Part shown: positions 16,186-25,502 of the stretch, one piece after another
Layout: each line of letters opens with the position of its first letter
How positions within the stretch are numbered: the stretch's first letter is position 1
The notes under the pieces: model-generated
The model's database searches: none
Seen by the model: only the letters and a program-made list of their open reading frames with translations
Told to the model about the DNA's origin: nothing
Assembly (NCBI GenBank): GCA_958451615.1
Contig: CAUDQR010000003.1
Location: forward strand, 62,001 to 126,000
DNA: 64,000 nucleotides
Direction of reading: 5' to 3'
Source of the DNA: an uncultured Collinsella sp.
GTDB taxonomy: Bacteria; Actinomycetota; Coriobacteriia; Coriobacteriales; Coriobacteriaceae
Position numbers and translations under genes: made by a program

Positions 16186-18828
16186 TTACAGCGCGCCGGA
16201 ACCGGCTTGCATCATGCCGCCGGAGCCCGAGGTCACGCCGCCGCTCACGGGCGCGGCGCTGCCAGTGTGCGGTGCCGCCGGGGTGGTATCGCCACCGAGC
16301 GTACCTGCCGGACGCGGTGCCGGAATCTCGCCCGTGCCGTGGCTAAAGACAAACTTGCCATCGGCCACGTCGCACAGGACGGTATCGCCCTCGCCCCACT
16401 CGCCGGCCAGAAGTTCCTCGGACAGCGGGTCCTCGATGAGCTTTTGAATAGCACGGCGCAGCGGACGCGCACCGTTGGTGAGGTCGGTGCCCTCGGCCAC
16501 GATCTTGTCATAGGCCGCATCGGTGAGCTTGATGTTCATGCCGTTGGCAATCAGACGCTGGCGCAGGTCGTCCACCAGCAGGTGCGCGATCTTGGTGAGA
16601 TTCTCGCCCGAGAGCTTCTGGAACACCACAATGTCGTCGATACGGTTGAGCAGCTCGGGGCGGAACAGGCGCTTGAGCTCGCCCATCGCGCGACCACGGA
16701 TCTCACTCGACGTGAGACCCTGCTCGCCGGTGGTGCCAAAGCCCACGCTCGCATCCTGCGCAATCTCGCGGGCGCCCACATTGGACGTCATGATGATCAC
16801 GGTGTTGCGGAAGTCGACCGTCTTGCCCTGGCTATCGGTCAGGCGGCCCTCCTCCAGCACCTGCAGCAAGATGTTGAAGATATCGGGGTGCGCCTTCTCG
16901 ATCTCGTCGAACAGCACGACCGAGTACGGGTGGCGACGAACGGCCTTGGTGAGCTGGCCGCCCTCATCGTGACCGACGTAACCCGGAGGGCTGCCGATGA
17001 GCTTGGAGACCTCGAACTCGCTACCGAACTCGGACATGTCGAAGCTGATGAGTGCGTCCTTGCTGCCAAAGAGGTACTCGGCGAGCGTCTTGGCAAGCTC
17101 GGTCTTGCCCGTGCCGGTGGGACCAAGGAAGATAAAGCTGCCGCCGGGGCGACGCGGATCCTTGAGCGGCGAGCGGCTGCGGCGCACGGCCTTGGCAACG
17201 GCCTCGACAGCCTCATCCTGACCGATGATGCGCGTCTTGAGCACGCTTTCGGCCTGCAGCAGGCGATGGCTCTCGCTCTCGGTAAGCGAGGACACCGGCA
17301 CGCCCGAAGTCACGGACACGATATCGGCAATCTGACTCACATCGATGGTGAGCGGGCTGGCGTCAAGCTCGGCCGTCCAGGCAGCCTTGGCCTCGGCGAG
17401 TTCAATCTCGGCAGCCTTCTGCTGCTCGGTGATCTCGGCGGCCTTGTTCATGTCGTCGCTCTCGGTGGCCTCCTGCGCGGCGGCCTTGAGCTCCTCTATG
17501 CGATGCTCGGCCTCGCGCACCGGCTCGGGCGCGCGGTTGGCGGCGATGCGGGCGCGGGCACCGGCCTCGTCAATGAGGTCGATGGCCTTATCGGGCAGGA
17601 AGCGATCCTGAATGTAGCGGTTGGAAAGGTTCGCGGCGGCCTCGATAGCACCCTGCGTATAGCGCACATGGTGGTGCTCCTCGTAGCGCGGCTTGAGCGC
17701 GGTCAGGATCTTGACCGTGTCCTCGACGCTCGGCTCCTCGACATCGATGGTCTGGAAGCGGCGCTCAAAGGCCGGATCTTTAGTGAGGTACTTACGGAAC
17801 TCCTCGGCCGTGGTGGCACCAATGATCTGGAAAGCACCGCGCGCGAGCACGGGCTTGAGCATAGAGCTCGCATCGATAGAACCCTCGGCAGAACCGGCAC
17901 CGATGATGGTGTGCATCTCGTCGATAAACAAGATGACGTCGTCGGCTTCGGTCGCCTCCTGGATCACGTTCTTGAGGCGCTCCTCAAACTCACCGCGATA
18001 CTTGGCACCCGCGACAAGACCCGGCAGATCGAGCGTCCAGATATTCTGGTTCATAAGATTCTCGGGCACATTGCCAGCAGCAATCTGCTGCGCCAGGCCC
18101 TCGACGATAGCCGTCTTGCCCACGCCGGGATCGCCCAGGATAAGCGGATTGTTCTTGGTGCGGCGCGAAAGGATCTCCATCATGCGCTGGACTTCCTTTT
18201 CGCGGCCAATCACGGGATCGAGCTCGCCGTCGCGCGCCTTCTGCGTGAGGTTGGTGGCGAACTGCTTGAGCGTGTCGGTGCCGCCCCCCCTTTGCTGAGA
18301 GGCATCCGAGCCGCTAAAGAACGGCAAGCCCGCACCGGGGCGACCGGCGCCGGCTCCGGCGAGCGGACGTTTCTTGTCCTGATCCTTGGCGGTGAGTTTC
18401 TCGATAGCCTTTTTGATGGAGGCGGACGACACACCCAGGCGCATGAGGATGTCCATGGCCATGCCGTTGCCCTCTTCGACGATGCCGATCAGCAAGTGCT
18501 CGGTCGACACGTAGGTCTGGTTGTTCTCACGCGCCACGCGGAAGGAGCGCTCCATCACGCTAATGACGAGCGGCGTAAAGGCAAGCTTGGCAGCCTCGGT
18601 CTCCTCGCTGGGCTCGGGAACCGTGGTCTGGACCTCTTTGAGGGTATCCATGATGTCGTCGTAGGAGATATCGAGCGAGCGCAGCGCCTCAGCGGCAATG
18701 CCCTCGTCCTCCTTGGCGAGCGCGAGCAACAGATGCTCGGTACCCACCTTATTTGAATGAAGATCGAGCGCCTCCTGCTTGGCCATGGACATGACCTTGC
18801 GCGCGCGATCGGTAAAACGGTCTAACAT
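16186..18828 (-). CDS. clpC: ATP-dependent Clp protease ATPase subunit ClpC
   Basis: This Hsp100 unfoldase feeds substrates to ClpP. In order: Clp-N repeats (~1-145), AAA1 with Walker A GDPGVGKT, the middle domain with a UVR-like stretch (~405-455), AAA2 with Walker A GPTGTGKT, and a C-terminal D2-small domain. The VGF tripeptide in SVGFGTT is the expected ClpP-docking loop, which separates it from ClpB. The C-terminus carries a Gly/Ala/Pro-rich tail of ~40 residues. Length 880. A long opposite-strand frame across it is a codon-bias shadow. The 5' region carries a -10-like TATACT but no clear CtsR box. Confidence 0.95.
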   Translation of the reverse strand: MLDRFTDRARKVMSMAKQEALDLHSNKVGTEHLLLALAKEDEGIAAEALRSLDISYDDIMDTLKEVQTTVPEPSEETEAAKLAFTPLVISVMERSFRVARENNQTYVSTEHLLIGIVEEGNGMAMDILMRLGVSSASIKKAIEKLTAKDQDKKRPLAGAGAGRPGAGLPFFSGSDASQQRGGGTDTLKQFATNLTQKARDGELDPVIGREKEVQRMMEILSRRTKNNPLILGDPGVGKTAIVEGLAQQIAAGNVPENLMNQNIWTLDLPGLVAGAKYRGEFEERLKNVIQEATEADDVILFIDEMHTIIGAGSAEGSIDASSMLKPVLARGAFQIIGATTAEEFRKYLTKDPAFERRFQTIDVEEPSVEDTVKILTALKPRYEEHHHVRYTQGAIEAAANLSNRYIQDRFLPDKAIDLIDEAGARARIAANRAPEPVREAEHRIEELKAAAQEATESDDMNKAAEITEQQKAAEIELAEAKAAWTAELDASPLTIDVSQIADIVSVTSGVPVSSLTESESHRLLQAESVLKTRIIGQDEAVEAVAKAVRRSRSPLKDPRRPGGSFIFLGPTGTGKTELAKTLAEYLFGSKDALISFDMSEFGSEFEVSKLIGSPPGYVGHDEGGQLTKAVRRHPYSVVLFDEIEKAHPDIFNILLQVLEEGRLTDSQGKTVDFRNTVIIMTSNVGAREIAQDASVGFGTTGEQGLTSSEIRGRAMGELKRLFRPELLNRIDDIVVFQKLSGENLTKIAHLLVDDLRQRLIANGMNIKLTDAAYDKIVAEGTDLTNGARPLRRAIQKLIEDPLSEELLAGEWGEGDTVLCDVADGKFVFSHGTGEIPAPRPAGTLGGDTTPAAPHTGSAAPVSGGVTSGSGGMMQAGSGAL

Positions 18829-19003
18829 GCTAGTTCCTCTTAGACGAGCTAGTTTTTTTCAAACGCAAAGCGCCACTCGTGGCGGCGCTTTGGTCTCTTT
18901 ACCCATATGGAGTATATGTTAACCGTTGGGACCTTTCCCACCCGTAGCCGCGCGACAACGTCTACAAAAAAGGAATTGCCAGGTGCGTCTGCATCGGCCC
19001 AAC

Positions 19004-19097
19004 GAGCGTGGATTTTCGGACACCCATTCCACGAGCGTGGATAATCTCCCGTTTTGAGCCCGTAAACAGGCCAAAAACGGGAGATTATCCACGTTCA
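19004..19097. repeat. Palindromic repeat family A, copy 3
   Basis: GAGCGTGGATTTT (19004-19016) is followed by a hairpin whose arms are GAGCGTGGATAATCTCCC (from 19033) and GGGAGATTATCCACGTTC (to 19096). It is the same two-part layout as the copy at 48-172. It lies in the thrE-clpC spacer (18829-19127), which has no gene. Confidence 0.75.
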
Positions 19098-19127
19098 TGT
19101 TTTGCGGATCAGTTTCATTTGCACCAA

Positions 19128-20696
19128 TTAGCTGGTGTGGCGCCAGCGAGAGTCGGTGAGGGTTCTCGCCACGCCCAGGCCAACGGGCAGAAACGCCACA
19201 ATGAGCACTGCACGCACAAACCAGCCGAGCATATTGACCGTGTCGAAGGTGCACATGTAATACATCGAGCGATACAGATACAAGCCCGGCACCATAATGA
19301 CAATCGATGGCACCGTGAGGGCGATACGTGGGTAGGTGAGCTTGATTTCGGCTAAGCTCGCGAGCAGCCCCGATACCAGCGCGCCGATAAACGCTGCCGC
19401 CTCGGGAGGCATGCCTACGCTCAAACCCAGGAAGGGAAGCATCGTCGGCGCATCGACGAGCGTAAGGCGCAAGGTATTGGACACGGCGCCGATCAGACCG
19501 GCTGCCGCGGCCATCTTTACCGGGCTGTTGAACATAACCGAGAAGCCAAATACACCGATAAAGCTCATCAGTATGCGCAAGAGCGTAAGAGCCAACGGTG
19601 AGAGGCCGAGCGGGGCGAAGTCATCCGGTGCCAGCCCCACACATTCGGCAACCATCCAACCTACGAGGGTCGCCATCACAATAATTGACACAGCATACGA
19701 AAGTCGCTCGATGCCGCTTCGCATATCGAGCTTTGCGATGTCGAGGCCTGCCGTAATGAGGGGAAAGCCGGGAATCACAAAGAGCATGGCGCCGATATAG
19801 CCTTCTTGGTGCGACATTGCCCCCGGAATGACCTGGCCAAGGCCGAGCAATGCCAGCAGATACGAAACGCAAGCGAGCGCAACGCCGATCGTCAGCGCGC
19901 TAAACTGGCCAAGACCCTGCTTGAGAATATGAGAGCGAGCAAAGTTGCCAACACCAGCGCCTACGAATGCGCAGGCCATCTCGATAGGGCCGCCGCCGAG
20001 CAAAAAGACGAAGGCGCCGCAAGCACAAGCTGCCGCAAGGCCCTGTTGCCAGGGAGAGTAATCGGGTTTTGAACTCTCAACGGTCTTGAGCATCTCGTGG
20101 TATTCGTGCACGGTAAACCGGCGCCCATACGTCTCGATTTCCTTTAGGAAGCTCTCCATCATCCAAATGCGATGGGTATTGACTCCCGTTGTGGGCAGGC
20201 TGACAACCTCGTTAAAGCAGTGGCCATCTTCGATGCAAGTGCACTCAAACGACAGAAGACTCAGGTCGACGTGAATCGTGACGCCGAGTACGGCAGCAAC
20301 ACGATTCATGGTATCGCGCACGCGCCAGGCACCTGTTCCGCTTGCCAGCATAAGCATGCCGGTGCGGCAGATGATGGATGATTTATCGGTGAGCGGCGCA
20401 TCGACGGCAAGCTCATCGCCTGCCGTCACGATCTGGTGCCAATCAGTTTTCATATGGAGTGCGCCGGCACGAACACCGTGGTGCATGGGGGCTCTCGAAA
20501 GCAGCGAGTCAAGGCGCGAAGACTGTGGGGGCTCCGTTGATTCGTCCTCAACCTCATCAGTCTCTTCATCGACCAGATCAAAGGAATCAAGCGATGCCGG
20601 CTCGCGACGATCGATTAGCTCCTCATCCTCATCGTCAAAGTAATTGAACTGATCGAGCATGTCCTCTTCGATTGCACGCTCGCTCGCGTCGTCCAT
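19128..20696 (-). CDS. thrE: ThrE-family threonine/serine exporter
   Basis: This is a membrane exporter of the ThrE (DUF1212) family, here as a single fused protein. An acidic cytoplasmic N-terminus (~1-70) precedes the soluble ThrE domain (~80-215; SGTGAWRVRDTMNRVAAVLG), then about ten membrane segments in two blocks, corresponding to DUF1212 and the ThrE_2/DUF3815 part. Length 522 residues. GGGAG lies upstream of the ATG. Substrate threonine or serine is known for the Corynebacterium founder; it is inferred here. Confidence 0.85.
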   Translation of the reverse strand: MDDASERAIEEDMLDQFNYFDDEDEELIDRREPASLDSFDLVDEETDEVEDESTEPPQSSRLDSLLSRAPMHHGVRAGALHMKTDWHQIVTAGDELAVDAPLTDKSSIICRTGMLMLASGTGAWRVRDTMNRVAAVLGVTIHVDLSLLSFECTCIEDGHCFNEVVSLPTTGVNTHRIWMMESFLKEIETYGRRFTVHEYHEMLKTVESSKPDYSPWQQGLAAACACGAFVFLLGGGPIEMACAFVGAGVGNFARSHILKQGLGQFSALTIGVALACVSYLLALLGLGQVIPGAMSHQEGYIGAMLFVIPGFPLITAGLDIAKLDMRSGIERLSYAVSIIVMATLVGWMVAECVGLAPDDFAPLGLSPLALTLLRILMSFIGVFGFSVMFNSPVKMAAAAGLIGAVSNTLRLTLVDAPTMLPFLGLSVGMPPEAAAFIGALVSGLLASLAEIKLTYPRIALTVPSIVIMVPGLYLYRSMYYMCTFDTVNMLGWFVRAVLIVAFLPVGLGVARTLTDSRWRHTS

Positions 20697-20802
20697 ATAG
20701 ACGCTCCCTTCCTACCGACTAACCCCCATCCTAGGCAGCAACGGCTAAAGGAAACATAAAAGAGACGACTGTCATGCGAGCCATGTGCTCAATAGCCGTT
20801 GG

Positions 20803-20834
20803 GTAGTCGTTTAAGAACGTCCCCAATGACTATT
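20803..20834. repeat. Family C palindrome, divergent copy
   Basis: GTAGTCGTTTAAGAACGTCC followed by CCAATGACTATT resembles the reverse complement of the family C consensus, but with a shorter GC core. It is preceded by AACGGCTA (20740-20747) and TAGCCGTT (20793-20800), themselves inverted. The gene-free stretch 20697-21016 consists of this, element E2 and hairpin F1. Confidence 0.45.
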
Positions 20835-20870
20835 GACGGCCAAGGCAACGCCGATGTATTGGCAACGTCA

Positions 20871-20975
20871 GCGAGCGGGCCGCATTTGAGACAAGGTGAC
20901 GTGAAACGAAAGGGCGCTGACCTTCTGGTCGCGCCCTTGAAGTTGAACGTCAGATTGTCCAAATGCGGCTCGCGC
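20871..20975. ncRNA. Candidate structured element E2 downstream of lysS
   Basis: A ~103-nt imperfect hairpin. Outer arms GCGAGC..GCCGCATTTG and CAAATGCGGCTCGC pair, then GACAA/TTGTC, a GG/GA internal loop, and TGACGT/ACGTCA. The next internal loop again reads CGTGAAA on the left and TTGAACG on the right, and the apical stem AAGGGCGC.GACC pairs with GGTC.GCGCCCTT around TTCT (20923-20926). The plan matches E1 after cysS while the helices differ in sequence. Confidence 0.55.
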
Positions 20976-20986
20976 AGCGTCGAGCC

Positions 20987-21013
20987 GTTACGCGGTTCGT
21001 AGAACCGCGTAAC
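20987..21013. repeat. GTTACGCGGTT hairpin (family F), copy 1
   Basis: GTTACGCGGTTC and GAACCGCGTAAC are a perfect 12-bp inverted repeat with loop GTA, three bases beyond the lysS stop. A near-identical hairpin lies next to the dtd stop (25503-25530). It may terminate lysS, but no T-run follows. Confidence 0.7.
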
Positions 21014-21016
21014 TAG

Positions 21017-22981
21017 TTAGTACATCTTTGCGCCGGCGGGGATGGAGGCGTCGAGCTGGATCAGGTTGAGGCGCTCCTCGCCCTCCTCCTCGTGGATGGC
21101 ACTGATGAGCATGCCGCAGCTGGGGATGCCCATCATCTTGCGCGGAGGCAGATTGGTGATGGCGAGCAGCGTCTTACCGACCAGGTCCTCGGGCTCATAG
21201 TAGCCATGAATGCCGGAGAGGATGGTACGGTCGGTGCCGGTGCCGTCGTCGAGCGTAAAGTTCAGCAGCTTCTTGGACTTCTTGACGGCCTCGCATGCCT
21301 TGACCTTCACGGCGCGGAAGTCGCTCTTGGAGAAGGTATCAAAGTCGACGAACTCCTCAAACAGCGGCTCAACGGCAATCTTGGAATAATCAACCGTGGG
21401 CTTGAGCGGCTTGACAAACGGGCTCGCGGCGTTGCCGGCCTCGGCAGCCTTGGCAGCAGCGGCACCGGACTGGAAACCCTTCTCGGGCTTCATGTGCGGG
21501 AACAGCAGCACGTCGCGGATGGAAGCCTGGTTGGTAAGCAGCATGACCACGCGGTCGATACCGATGCCGATGCCGCCCGCGGGAGGCATACCGTACTCGA
21601 GGGCGCGCACGTAGTCCTCGTCATACTCCATAGCCTCATCGTCGCCGCCGGCCTTCTCGGCCATCTGGGCAGCAAAGCGCTCAGCCTGGTCGACCGGGTC
21701 GTTGAGCTCGGAGAATGCGTTGGCGTACTCGTGGCCGGCGATGACCAGCTCAAAGCGGTGAGTCAAACGCGGGTCGTCCTCAAAACGCTTAGCGAGCGGG
21801 CTGACCTCGATGGGGTAATCGCACACGAAGGTCGGGTTGACGATGGTGTCCTCGCCCAGCTCATCGTAGATCTCGGCGATAATCTTGCCGGCAGTCCACT
21901 CGGGCTTAATCTCCAGGCCCTTCTCGCGCGCGGCGGCAGCAAGCTCCTCGACCGGCGTGTCGATGGTGACCTGCTTGCCGAGCACGTCGGAGACGATGTC
22001 GGTCATGGGACGGCTGGCCCACTCACCAGAAAGGTCGATGGTCTGGCCCTGGTACTCGATGACCTCGGGGTTGCCGATGGCCTTGTTAGCCGCCTTAATG
22101 ACACCCTGGGCGAGCGCCTTCATGCCCTCGAGGTCTGAGAAGGCACGGTAGGCCTCCATCGTGGTGAACTCGGGGTTGTGGGTAAGGTCCATGCCCTCGT
22201 TACGGAAGATGCGGCCGATCTCGAACACGCGCTCAAAACCACCGACGATGCAGCGCTTGAGGTGCAGCTCGGTGGCAATACGCAGGTAGCACTCCTGATC
22301 GAGCGCGTTGAAGTGGGTAATGAACGGCTTAGCCGTGGCGCCGCCCTGGATGGTCTGCAGGATCGGGGTCTCGACCTCCATGTAGCCGTCGGCTTCCATA
22401 AAGCGGCGGAAGGTGGAGAGAATCTGTGAGCGCTTGCGGAAGGTCTCGCGAACGTCGTCGTTGGCGATCAGGTCAACATAGCGCTGACGATAGCGGGTCT
22501 CCTTGTCGGAAAGACCGTGGAACTTCTCGGGCAGCGGGCGAACGGCCTTGGAAAGCAGGGTCGCGCTCTTTGGGGCAACGGAAAGCTGGCCGCGCTGAGT
22601 GCGCACGACCACGCCGGTCACGCCCAGGATGTCACCTAGGTCGAGGGCCTTGAGCGTATTCCAGGTAGCCTCGTCCATGTCGTTGATGCGACAGAACAGC
22701 TGAATCTCGGCAGTCGCATCGCGCACGACGATGAACATGATCTTGCCCTGACCGCGCTTGGCGACCACGCGGCCGGCGATCTTCACGACGTCCTCGGTGT
22801 CCTCGCCATCGGCAAGCCCGGCGTACTTAGCCTCGATATCGGCGACGTAGTCCTCAAGCTCAGAGTGCTCGGGATAAGGGTTCTGGCCCGCCTCGAACAG
22901 GGCGGCGCGCTTGGCCAGGCGGGTGGCGCGCTCGTCGTTGAGCGTCGATGCCTGATCGGCGGCGTTCTGGTTCTCTGCCAT
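21017..22981 (-). CDS. lysS: Lysyl-tRNA synthetase with C-terminal tRNA-binding domain
   Basis: This class II synthetase charges tRNA-Lys. Residues ~1-165 form the OB-fold anticodon-binding domain (VAGRVVAKRGQGK); ~170-500 is the catalytic core with YRQRYVD, FEIGRIFRNEG and the motif 3 GIGIGIDRVVML. After ~505 the protein continues: an Ala-rich linker and then a Trbp111/EMAP-like OB domain (~520-654; DFRAVKVKACEAVKKSKKLLNF, ITNLPPRKMMGI.S.GM), which is normally found on MetRS or as a free protein. A standard bacterial LysRS ends near residue 505. GAGGAG lies upstream of the ATG. Transcription follows greA after a terminator. Confidence 0.95.
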   Translation of the reverse strand: MAENQNAADQASTLNDERATRLAKRAALFEAGQNPYPEHSELEDYVADIEAKYAGLADGEDTEDVVKIAGRVVAKRGQGKIMFIVVRDATAEIQLFCRINDMDEATWNTLKALDLGDILGVTGVVVRTQRGQLSVAPKSATLLSKAVRPLPEKFHGLSDKETRYRQRYVDLIANDDVRETFRKRSQILSTFRRFMEADGYMEVETPILQTIQGGATAKPFITHFNALDQECYLRIATELHLKRCIVGGFERVFEIGRIFRNEGMDLTHNPEFTTMEAYRAFSDLEGMKALAQGVIKAANKAIGNPEVIEYQGQTIDLSGEWASRPMTDIVSDVLGKQVTIDTPVEELAAAAREKGLEIKPEWTAGKIIAEIYDELGEDTIVNPTFVCDYPIEVSPLAKRFEDDPRLTHRFELVIAGHEYANAFSELNDPVDQAERFAAQMAEKAGGDDEAMEYDEDYVRALEYGMPPAGGIGIGIDRVVMLLTNQASIRDVLLFPHMKPEKGFQSGAAAAKAAEAGNAASPFVKPLKPTVDYSKIAVEPLFEEFVDFDTFSKSDFRAVKVKACEAVKKSKKLLNFTLDDGTGTDRTILSGIHGYYEPEDLVGKTLLAITNLPPRKMMGIPSCGMLISAIHEEEGEERLNLIQLDASIPAGAKMY

Positions 22982-23003
22982 AAGTTAGCTCCTCAAATTA
23001 AAA

Positions 23004-23032
23004 CGCTCCCCAGGATTCGGTCCCAGGGAGCG
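23004..23032 (-). terminator. Terminator between greA and lysS
   Basis: CGCTCCC (23004-23010) pairs with GGGAGCG (23026-23032); on the minus strand TTTTAATTTG follows. Confidence 0.8.
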
Positions 23033-23060
23033 AAAACATAGCTTTACGCGGGACCGTGGT

Positions 23061-23531
23061 CTAGCGTGCGATCTTGGCGATGGTGTAGACGCGAGTCTTG
23101 CCGGAAGGCGTAACGACCTCGACGGAGTCGCCCTCGCCGTGACCGATGATGGCATGGCCAACCGGAGACTCGTTGGAAATCTTGTGCTCGAGCGAGTTGG
23201 TCTCGGTGGTACCGACGAGCGTGACTTCCATGACCTCACCGTTGGGATCAATCAGAGAAACGGTGGAACCGATGGAGACGGTCAGATCGCCCGTGGTGGC
23301 AGCAACCTGAGCGTTGGCGAGGATGGCCTGGATCTCGGCAATACGAGCGGCGTTCTGGGCCTGCTTGTCCTTGGCGGCATCGTACTCGGAGTTCTCCGAA
23401 AGGTCGCCGAACGCGCGGGCTTCCTTGATGTCCTCGACGATCTCCTTGGCGTAATCGCCCTCACGCCAAGCGAGCTCCTCGACGAGCTTCTGGCGGCCCT
23501 CAGCGGTCAGTACGATCTGGCTTGCGTCCAT
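23061..23531 (-). CDS. greA: Transcription elongation factor GreA
   Basis: GreA rescues backtracked RNA polymerase by stimulating transcript cleavage. The N-terminal coiled coil (~10-75) has the acidic tip in FGDLSENSEYDAAK, and the C-terminal FKBP-like domain has NESPVGHAIIG. The start at 23531 (MDASQIV) is chosen over an upstream in-frame ATG because it gives the standard N-terminus with GGGGAG upstream. Length 156 residues, typical. Terminators lie on both sides. Confidence 0.95.
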   Translation of the reverse strand: MDASQIVLTAEGRQKLVEELAWREGDYAKEIVEDIKEARAFGDLSENSEYDAAKDKQAQNAARIAEIQAILANAQVAATTGDLTVSIGSTVSLIDPNGEVMEVTLVGTTETNSLEHKISNESPVGHAIIGHGEGDSVEVVTPSGKTRVYTIAKIAR

Positions 23532-23584
23532 ACGGATATCTCCCCAACTCTGATCAAACAATCAACTGTCAACAAAACAAAAAA

Positions 23585-23612
23585 GACCGGCTAGCCTGCG
23601 GGCAAGCCGGTC
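23585..23612 (-). terminator. Terminator of tatA
   Basis: GACCGGCT (23585-23592) and AGCCGGTC (23605-23612) pair; the minus strand continues TTTTTTGTTTTG. Confidence 0.88.
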
Positions 23613-23637
23613 AGGTGCTCACCCCAAAGGGATGGAA

Positions 23638-23913
23638 CTACTCTGCGTCCGCGTCGCTGTCCTCTGCCTGCTTCTTCTTGGCAGCAGCGAGCTTGGCCTC
23701 GAGCTCAGCGATCTCCTTGTCCTCCTCGGACTGCTCGACCACGACCTCCTCGGCCTGCTTGGTCTCGGCCTTATCGTCGCCCTCCATACCCTCGCGGATA
23801 TTCTTGACGGTAGAGCCGAGGGACTTGCCGAGCTTCGGCAGGTTCTTGGGCCCGAAGATAATCAGGACAACGACGAGAATAATGATGAGCTCAGGAGCCC
23901 TCAGTCCAAACAT
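23638..23913 (-). CDS. tatA: Sec-independent translocase subunit TatA
   Basis: This is a pore-forming component of the twin-arginine export system. One N-terminal membrane segment (ELIIILVVVLIIF) leads through the hinge FGPKNLPKLG into an amphipathic helix and then a highly charged Glu/Lys/Ala tail (~35-91). The start at 23913 follows GGAGG; a longer open frame runs back through the tRNA-Pro gene and is not real. It has its own promoter upstream. It is assigned to TatA rather than TatB because of the PKxLP hinge and short length. Confidence 0.88.
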   Translation of the reverse strand: MFGLRAPELIIILVVVLIIFGPKNLPKLGKSLGSTVKNIREGMEGDDKAETKQAEEVVVEQSEEDKEIAELEAKLAAAKKKQAEDSDADAE

Positions 23914-23949
23914 GTAGACCTCCACAATACAGCGAGACAAGCTCGAATG

Positions 23950-23978
23950 AGTATACCGCGGGTATCGCGGTATCACAA
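23950..23978 (-). promoter_or_regulatory. Promoter of tatA
   Basis: On the minus strand TTGTGA (23978-23973), a 17-nt spacer and TATACT (23955-23950) lie ~37 nt before the tatA ATG. Confidence 0.65.
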
Positions 23979-23984
23979 CAATAG

Positions 23985-24014
23985 CTAAAAAAAGGGACCG
24001 CAAGAAGCGGTCCC
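23985..24014 (-). terminator. Terminator of tRNA-Pro
   Basis: GGGACCGC (23994-24001) and GCGGTCCC (24007-24014) pair; on the minus strand seven T residues follow. Confidence 0.88.
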
Positions 24015-24025
24015 TCCTCATGCTC

Positions 24026-24102
24026 TGGTCGGGTTGACTGGATTTGAACCAGCGACCCCTGCGTCCCGAACGCAGTGCTCTACCAAACTGAGCCACAACC
24101 CG
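24026..24102 (-). tRNA. tRNA-Pro (CGG)
   Basis: 77-nt cloverleaf: acceptor CGGGTTG pairs with CAACCCG, anticodon stem CTGCG/CGCAG holds loop TTCGGGA (anticodon CGG), and the T-arm is GGTTCAAATCC. The CCA end is encoded (24026-24028). It lies just after ispE on the same strand. Confidence 0.96.
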
Positions 24103-24151
24103 TTAGCTCGACTATAGTAACAAAGATTTCCGCCACGTGCTAGATAATTTT

Positions 24152-25048
24152 TTATTTCTTTGGCGCGTCGATCTGAACCGTGTTGGAAATGAGCTCCGTT
24201 GCGCAGGCCCACCAGCCATTTTGCTGGGCAGCGCCGGCAAGCCTTTCGGCCGTGGCGGCGGTGTCGCAAATGGCAAACGAGCAGGCGCCCGATCCGCACA
24301 CATCTACAGCAACGGCGCCGTCCTGTTTATGCAGCCAATCGAGAACCGTTTGAATCTGCGGCTCCATCTGTGCGGAAATGACACCCAGGTTGTTATGGAT
24401 GAGCGCATATGCCGTCTCGGCATCACCAGCACGCAAGGCAGAAGCCATCGCGCCGGGCTTGTCCGCAGGCACCGGGGCCTCGTCAAAACGTCGATAGGCT
24501 TCAATTGTCGAAACGCTCGCCTCCCGCGGCTTGACCAGCACGACGGGTGTCGCGGGCAGCACGGGGTACTCGGTTGCCAGCACGTCTCCCCCACCCACGT
24601 AGAACGCAGGGCTCGCGTGCAAAAAGAACGGGACGTCAGCACCAATGCCCCGTGCAATGTCGTCGAGCGTGGAATCGGTGCGATCAATTCCCCAGAGCTC
24701 CGCCAAGGCGACAATGACCGCGGCCGCATCCGTCGAGGGGCCGCCCAAGCCGGCGCACAATGGAATGTGCTTCTCAATCGTCACGTAGATGTTTGCCTCG
24801 CGACCATAATGCTCGGCCATAGCAACCGCAGCCCGATACGCCGTATTCTTTTGCATGGGAAAATCTGATGCCGGAACCGTCTGGACGGTCAGCGCCTGTG
24901 CCGGCGTGACCGTCACGGTATCGGAAAGACCGACGGCTGCCATCAGGGAATCGACCCTGTGGTAGCCGCGGTCATCGCGCTCGGTATGAACCCCCAGGTA
25001 AAGGTTAATCTTTGCCGGCGCGGAAAGAGTCAGGGACCGATCGGTCAC
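24152..25048 (-). CDS. ispE: 4-diphosphocytidyl-2-C-methyl-D-erythritol kinase
   Basis: This GHMP-family kinase is the fourth step of the MEP pathway. N-terminal APAKINLYLGV and the ATP-binding PLCAGLGGPSTDAAA are present; the latter differs from the usual GGGSSDAA by Pro and Thr. The third GHMP motif (VCGSGACSFAI) is also present. Start is GTG at 25048, two bases after the veg stop. With ispD and ispF at 9.4-10.7 kb, three MEP enzymes lie in this window. Length 298 residues. Confidence 0.93.
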   Translation of the reverse strand: MTDRSLTLSAPAKINLYLGVHTERDDRGYHRVDSLMAAVGLSDTVTVTPAQALTVQTVPASDFPMQKNTAYRAAVAMAEHYGREANIYVTIEKHIPLCAGLGGPSTDAAAVIVALAELWGIDRTDSTLDDIARGIGADVPFFLHASPAFYVGGGDVLATEYPVLPATPVVLVKPREASVSTIEAYRRFDEAPVPADKPGAMASALRAGDAETAYALIHNNLGVISAQMEPQIQTVLDWLHKQDGAVAVDVCGSGACSFAICDTAATAERLAGAAQQNGWWACATELISNTVQIDAPKK

Positions 25049-25050
25049 CG

Positions 25051-25347
25051 TTAATGCTCCTCGAGCTGATTGCCGAGCGGGGTAAAGATATGCTCGCCGC
25101 TCTCGGGGTCGAACAGCTCAACCTGACCGGTGAGGACATCGATATACTGATATGACTGACGCGACTTGCGGCCGCGACGCTCGTCAACCTCGACGATAAA
25201 GACGGCGGGGTGGACGCTCTTGATGGTGCCCATGCGCTCGACGACGCGGGTGCGGCCCATGTTGGCCTTAACCTTGACGCGATCGCCCACCATATCGGTC
25301 AGCTTCTCGTGGATGTCGTCGACGTGATTGACTTCCATCTCTTCCAT
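25051..25347 (-). CDS. veg: Veg-family protein (DUF1021)
   Basis: This small protein of the Veg family stimulates biofilm genes in Bacillus; its biochemical role is unknown. The body VGDRVKVKANMGRTRVVERMGTI has a beta-rich SH3-like look. The start at 25347 follows GGAGG at 8 nt; an in-frame ATG at 25371 would add eight residues. Length 98 residues. It is coupled to ispE (2-bp gap), as in Bacillus, where veg also lies upstream of ispE. Confidence 0.85.
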   Translation of the reverse strand: MEEMEVNHVDDIHEKLTDMVGDRVKVKANMGRTRVVERMGTIKSVHPAVFIVEVDERRGRKSRQSYQYIDVLTGQVELFDPESGEHIFTPLGNQLEEH

Positions 25348-25444
25348 GAACAGGGCCTCCAGAAGGTGCAATTCAAAAAGGGGATAATACCCCTAAGATA
25401 GACAAAACTCTAATACTATAGCACCCTGCTGCCACCACACGCAA

Positions 25445-25476
25445 GTAGCTAAATAAGCCCCGTCCCAAATACGTAC
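25445..25476. repeat. GGGACGGGG palindrome (family C), copy 2
   Basis: GTAGCTAAATAAGCCCCGTC then CCAAATACGTAC is the reverse complement of the family C consensus, in the veg-dtd spacer. Confidence 0.7.
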
Positions 25477-25502
25477 CAGACGACAACCTCGCATGACCAG
25501 TT

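Noticed and set aside
16150-18756. 868-residue open frame on the plus strand opposite clpC
   Set aside because: It mirrors the clpC codons in a G+C-rich gene, has no ribosome-binding site or family motif, and clpC is unambiguous.
18829-18918. CtsR or HAIR operator upstream of clpC
   Set aside because: No direct GGTCAAA heptads or CTTGAGT-N7-ACTCAAG are visible; only an unremarkable GC hairpin.
18919-19254. 111-residue minus-strand frame between clpC and thrE
   Set aside because: It covers the family A palindrome and the thrE 3' end, without a start signal or recognisable motif.
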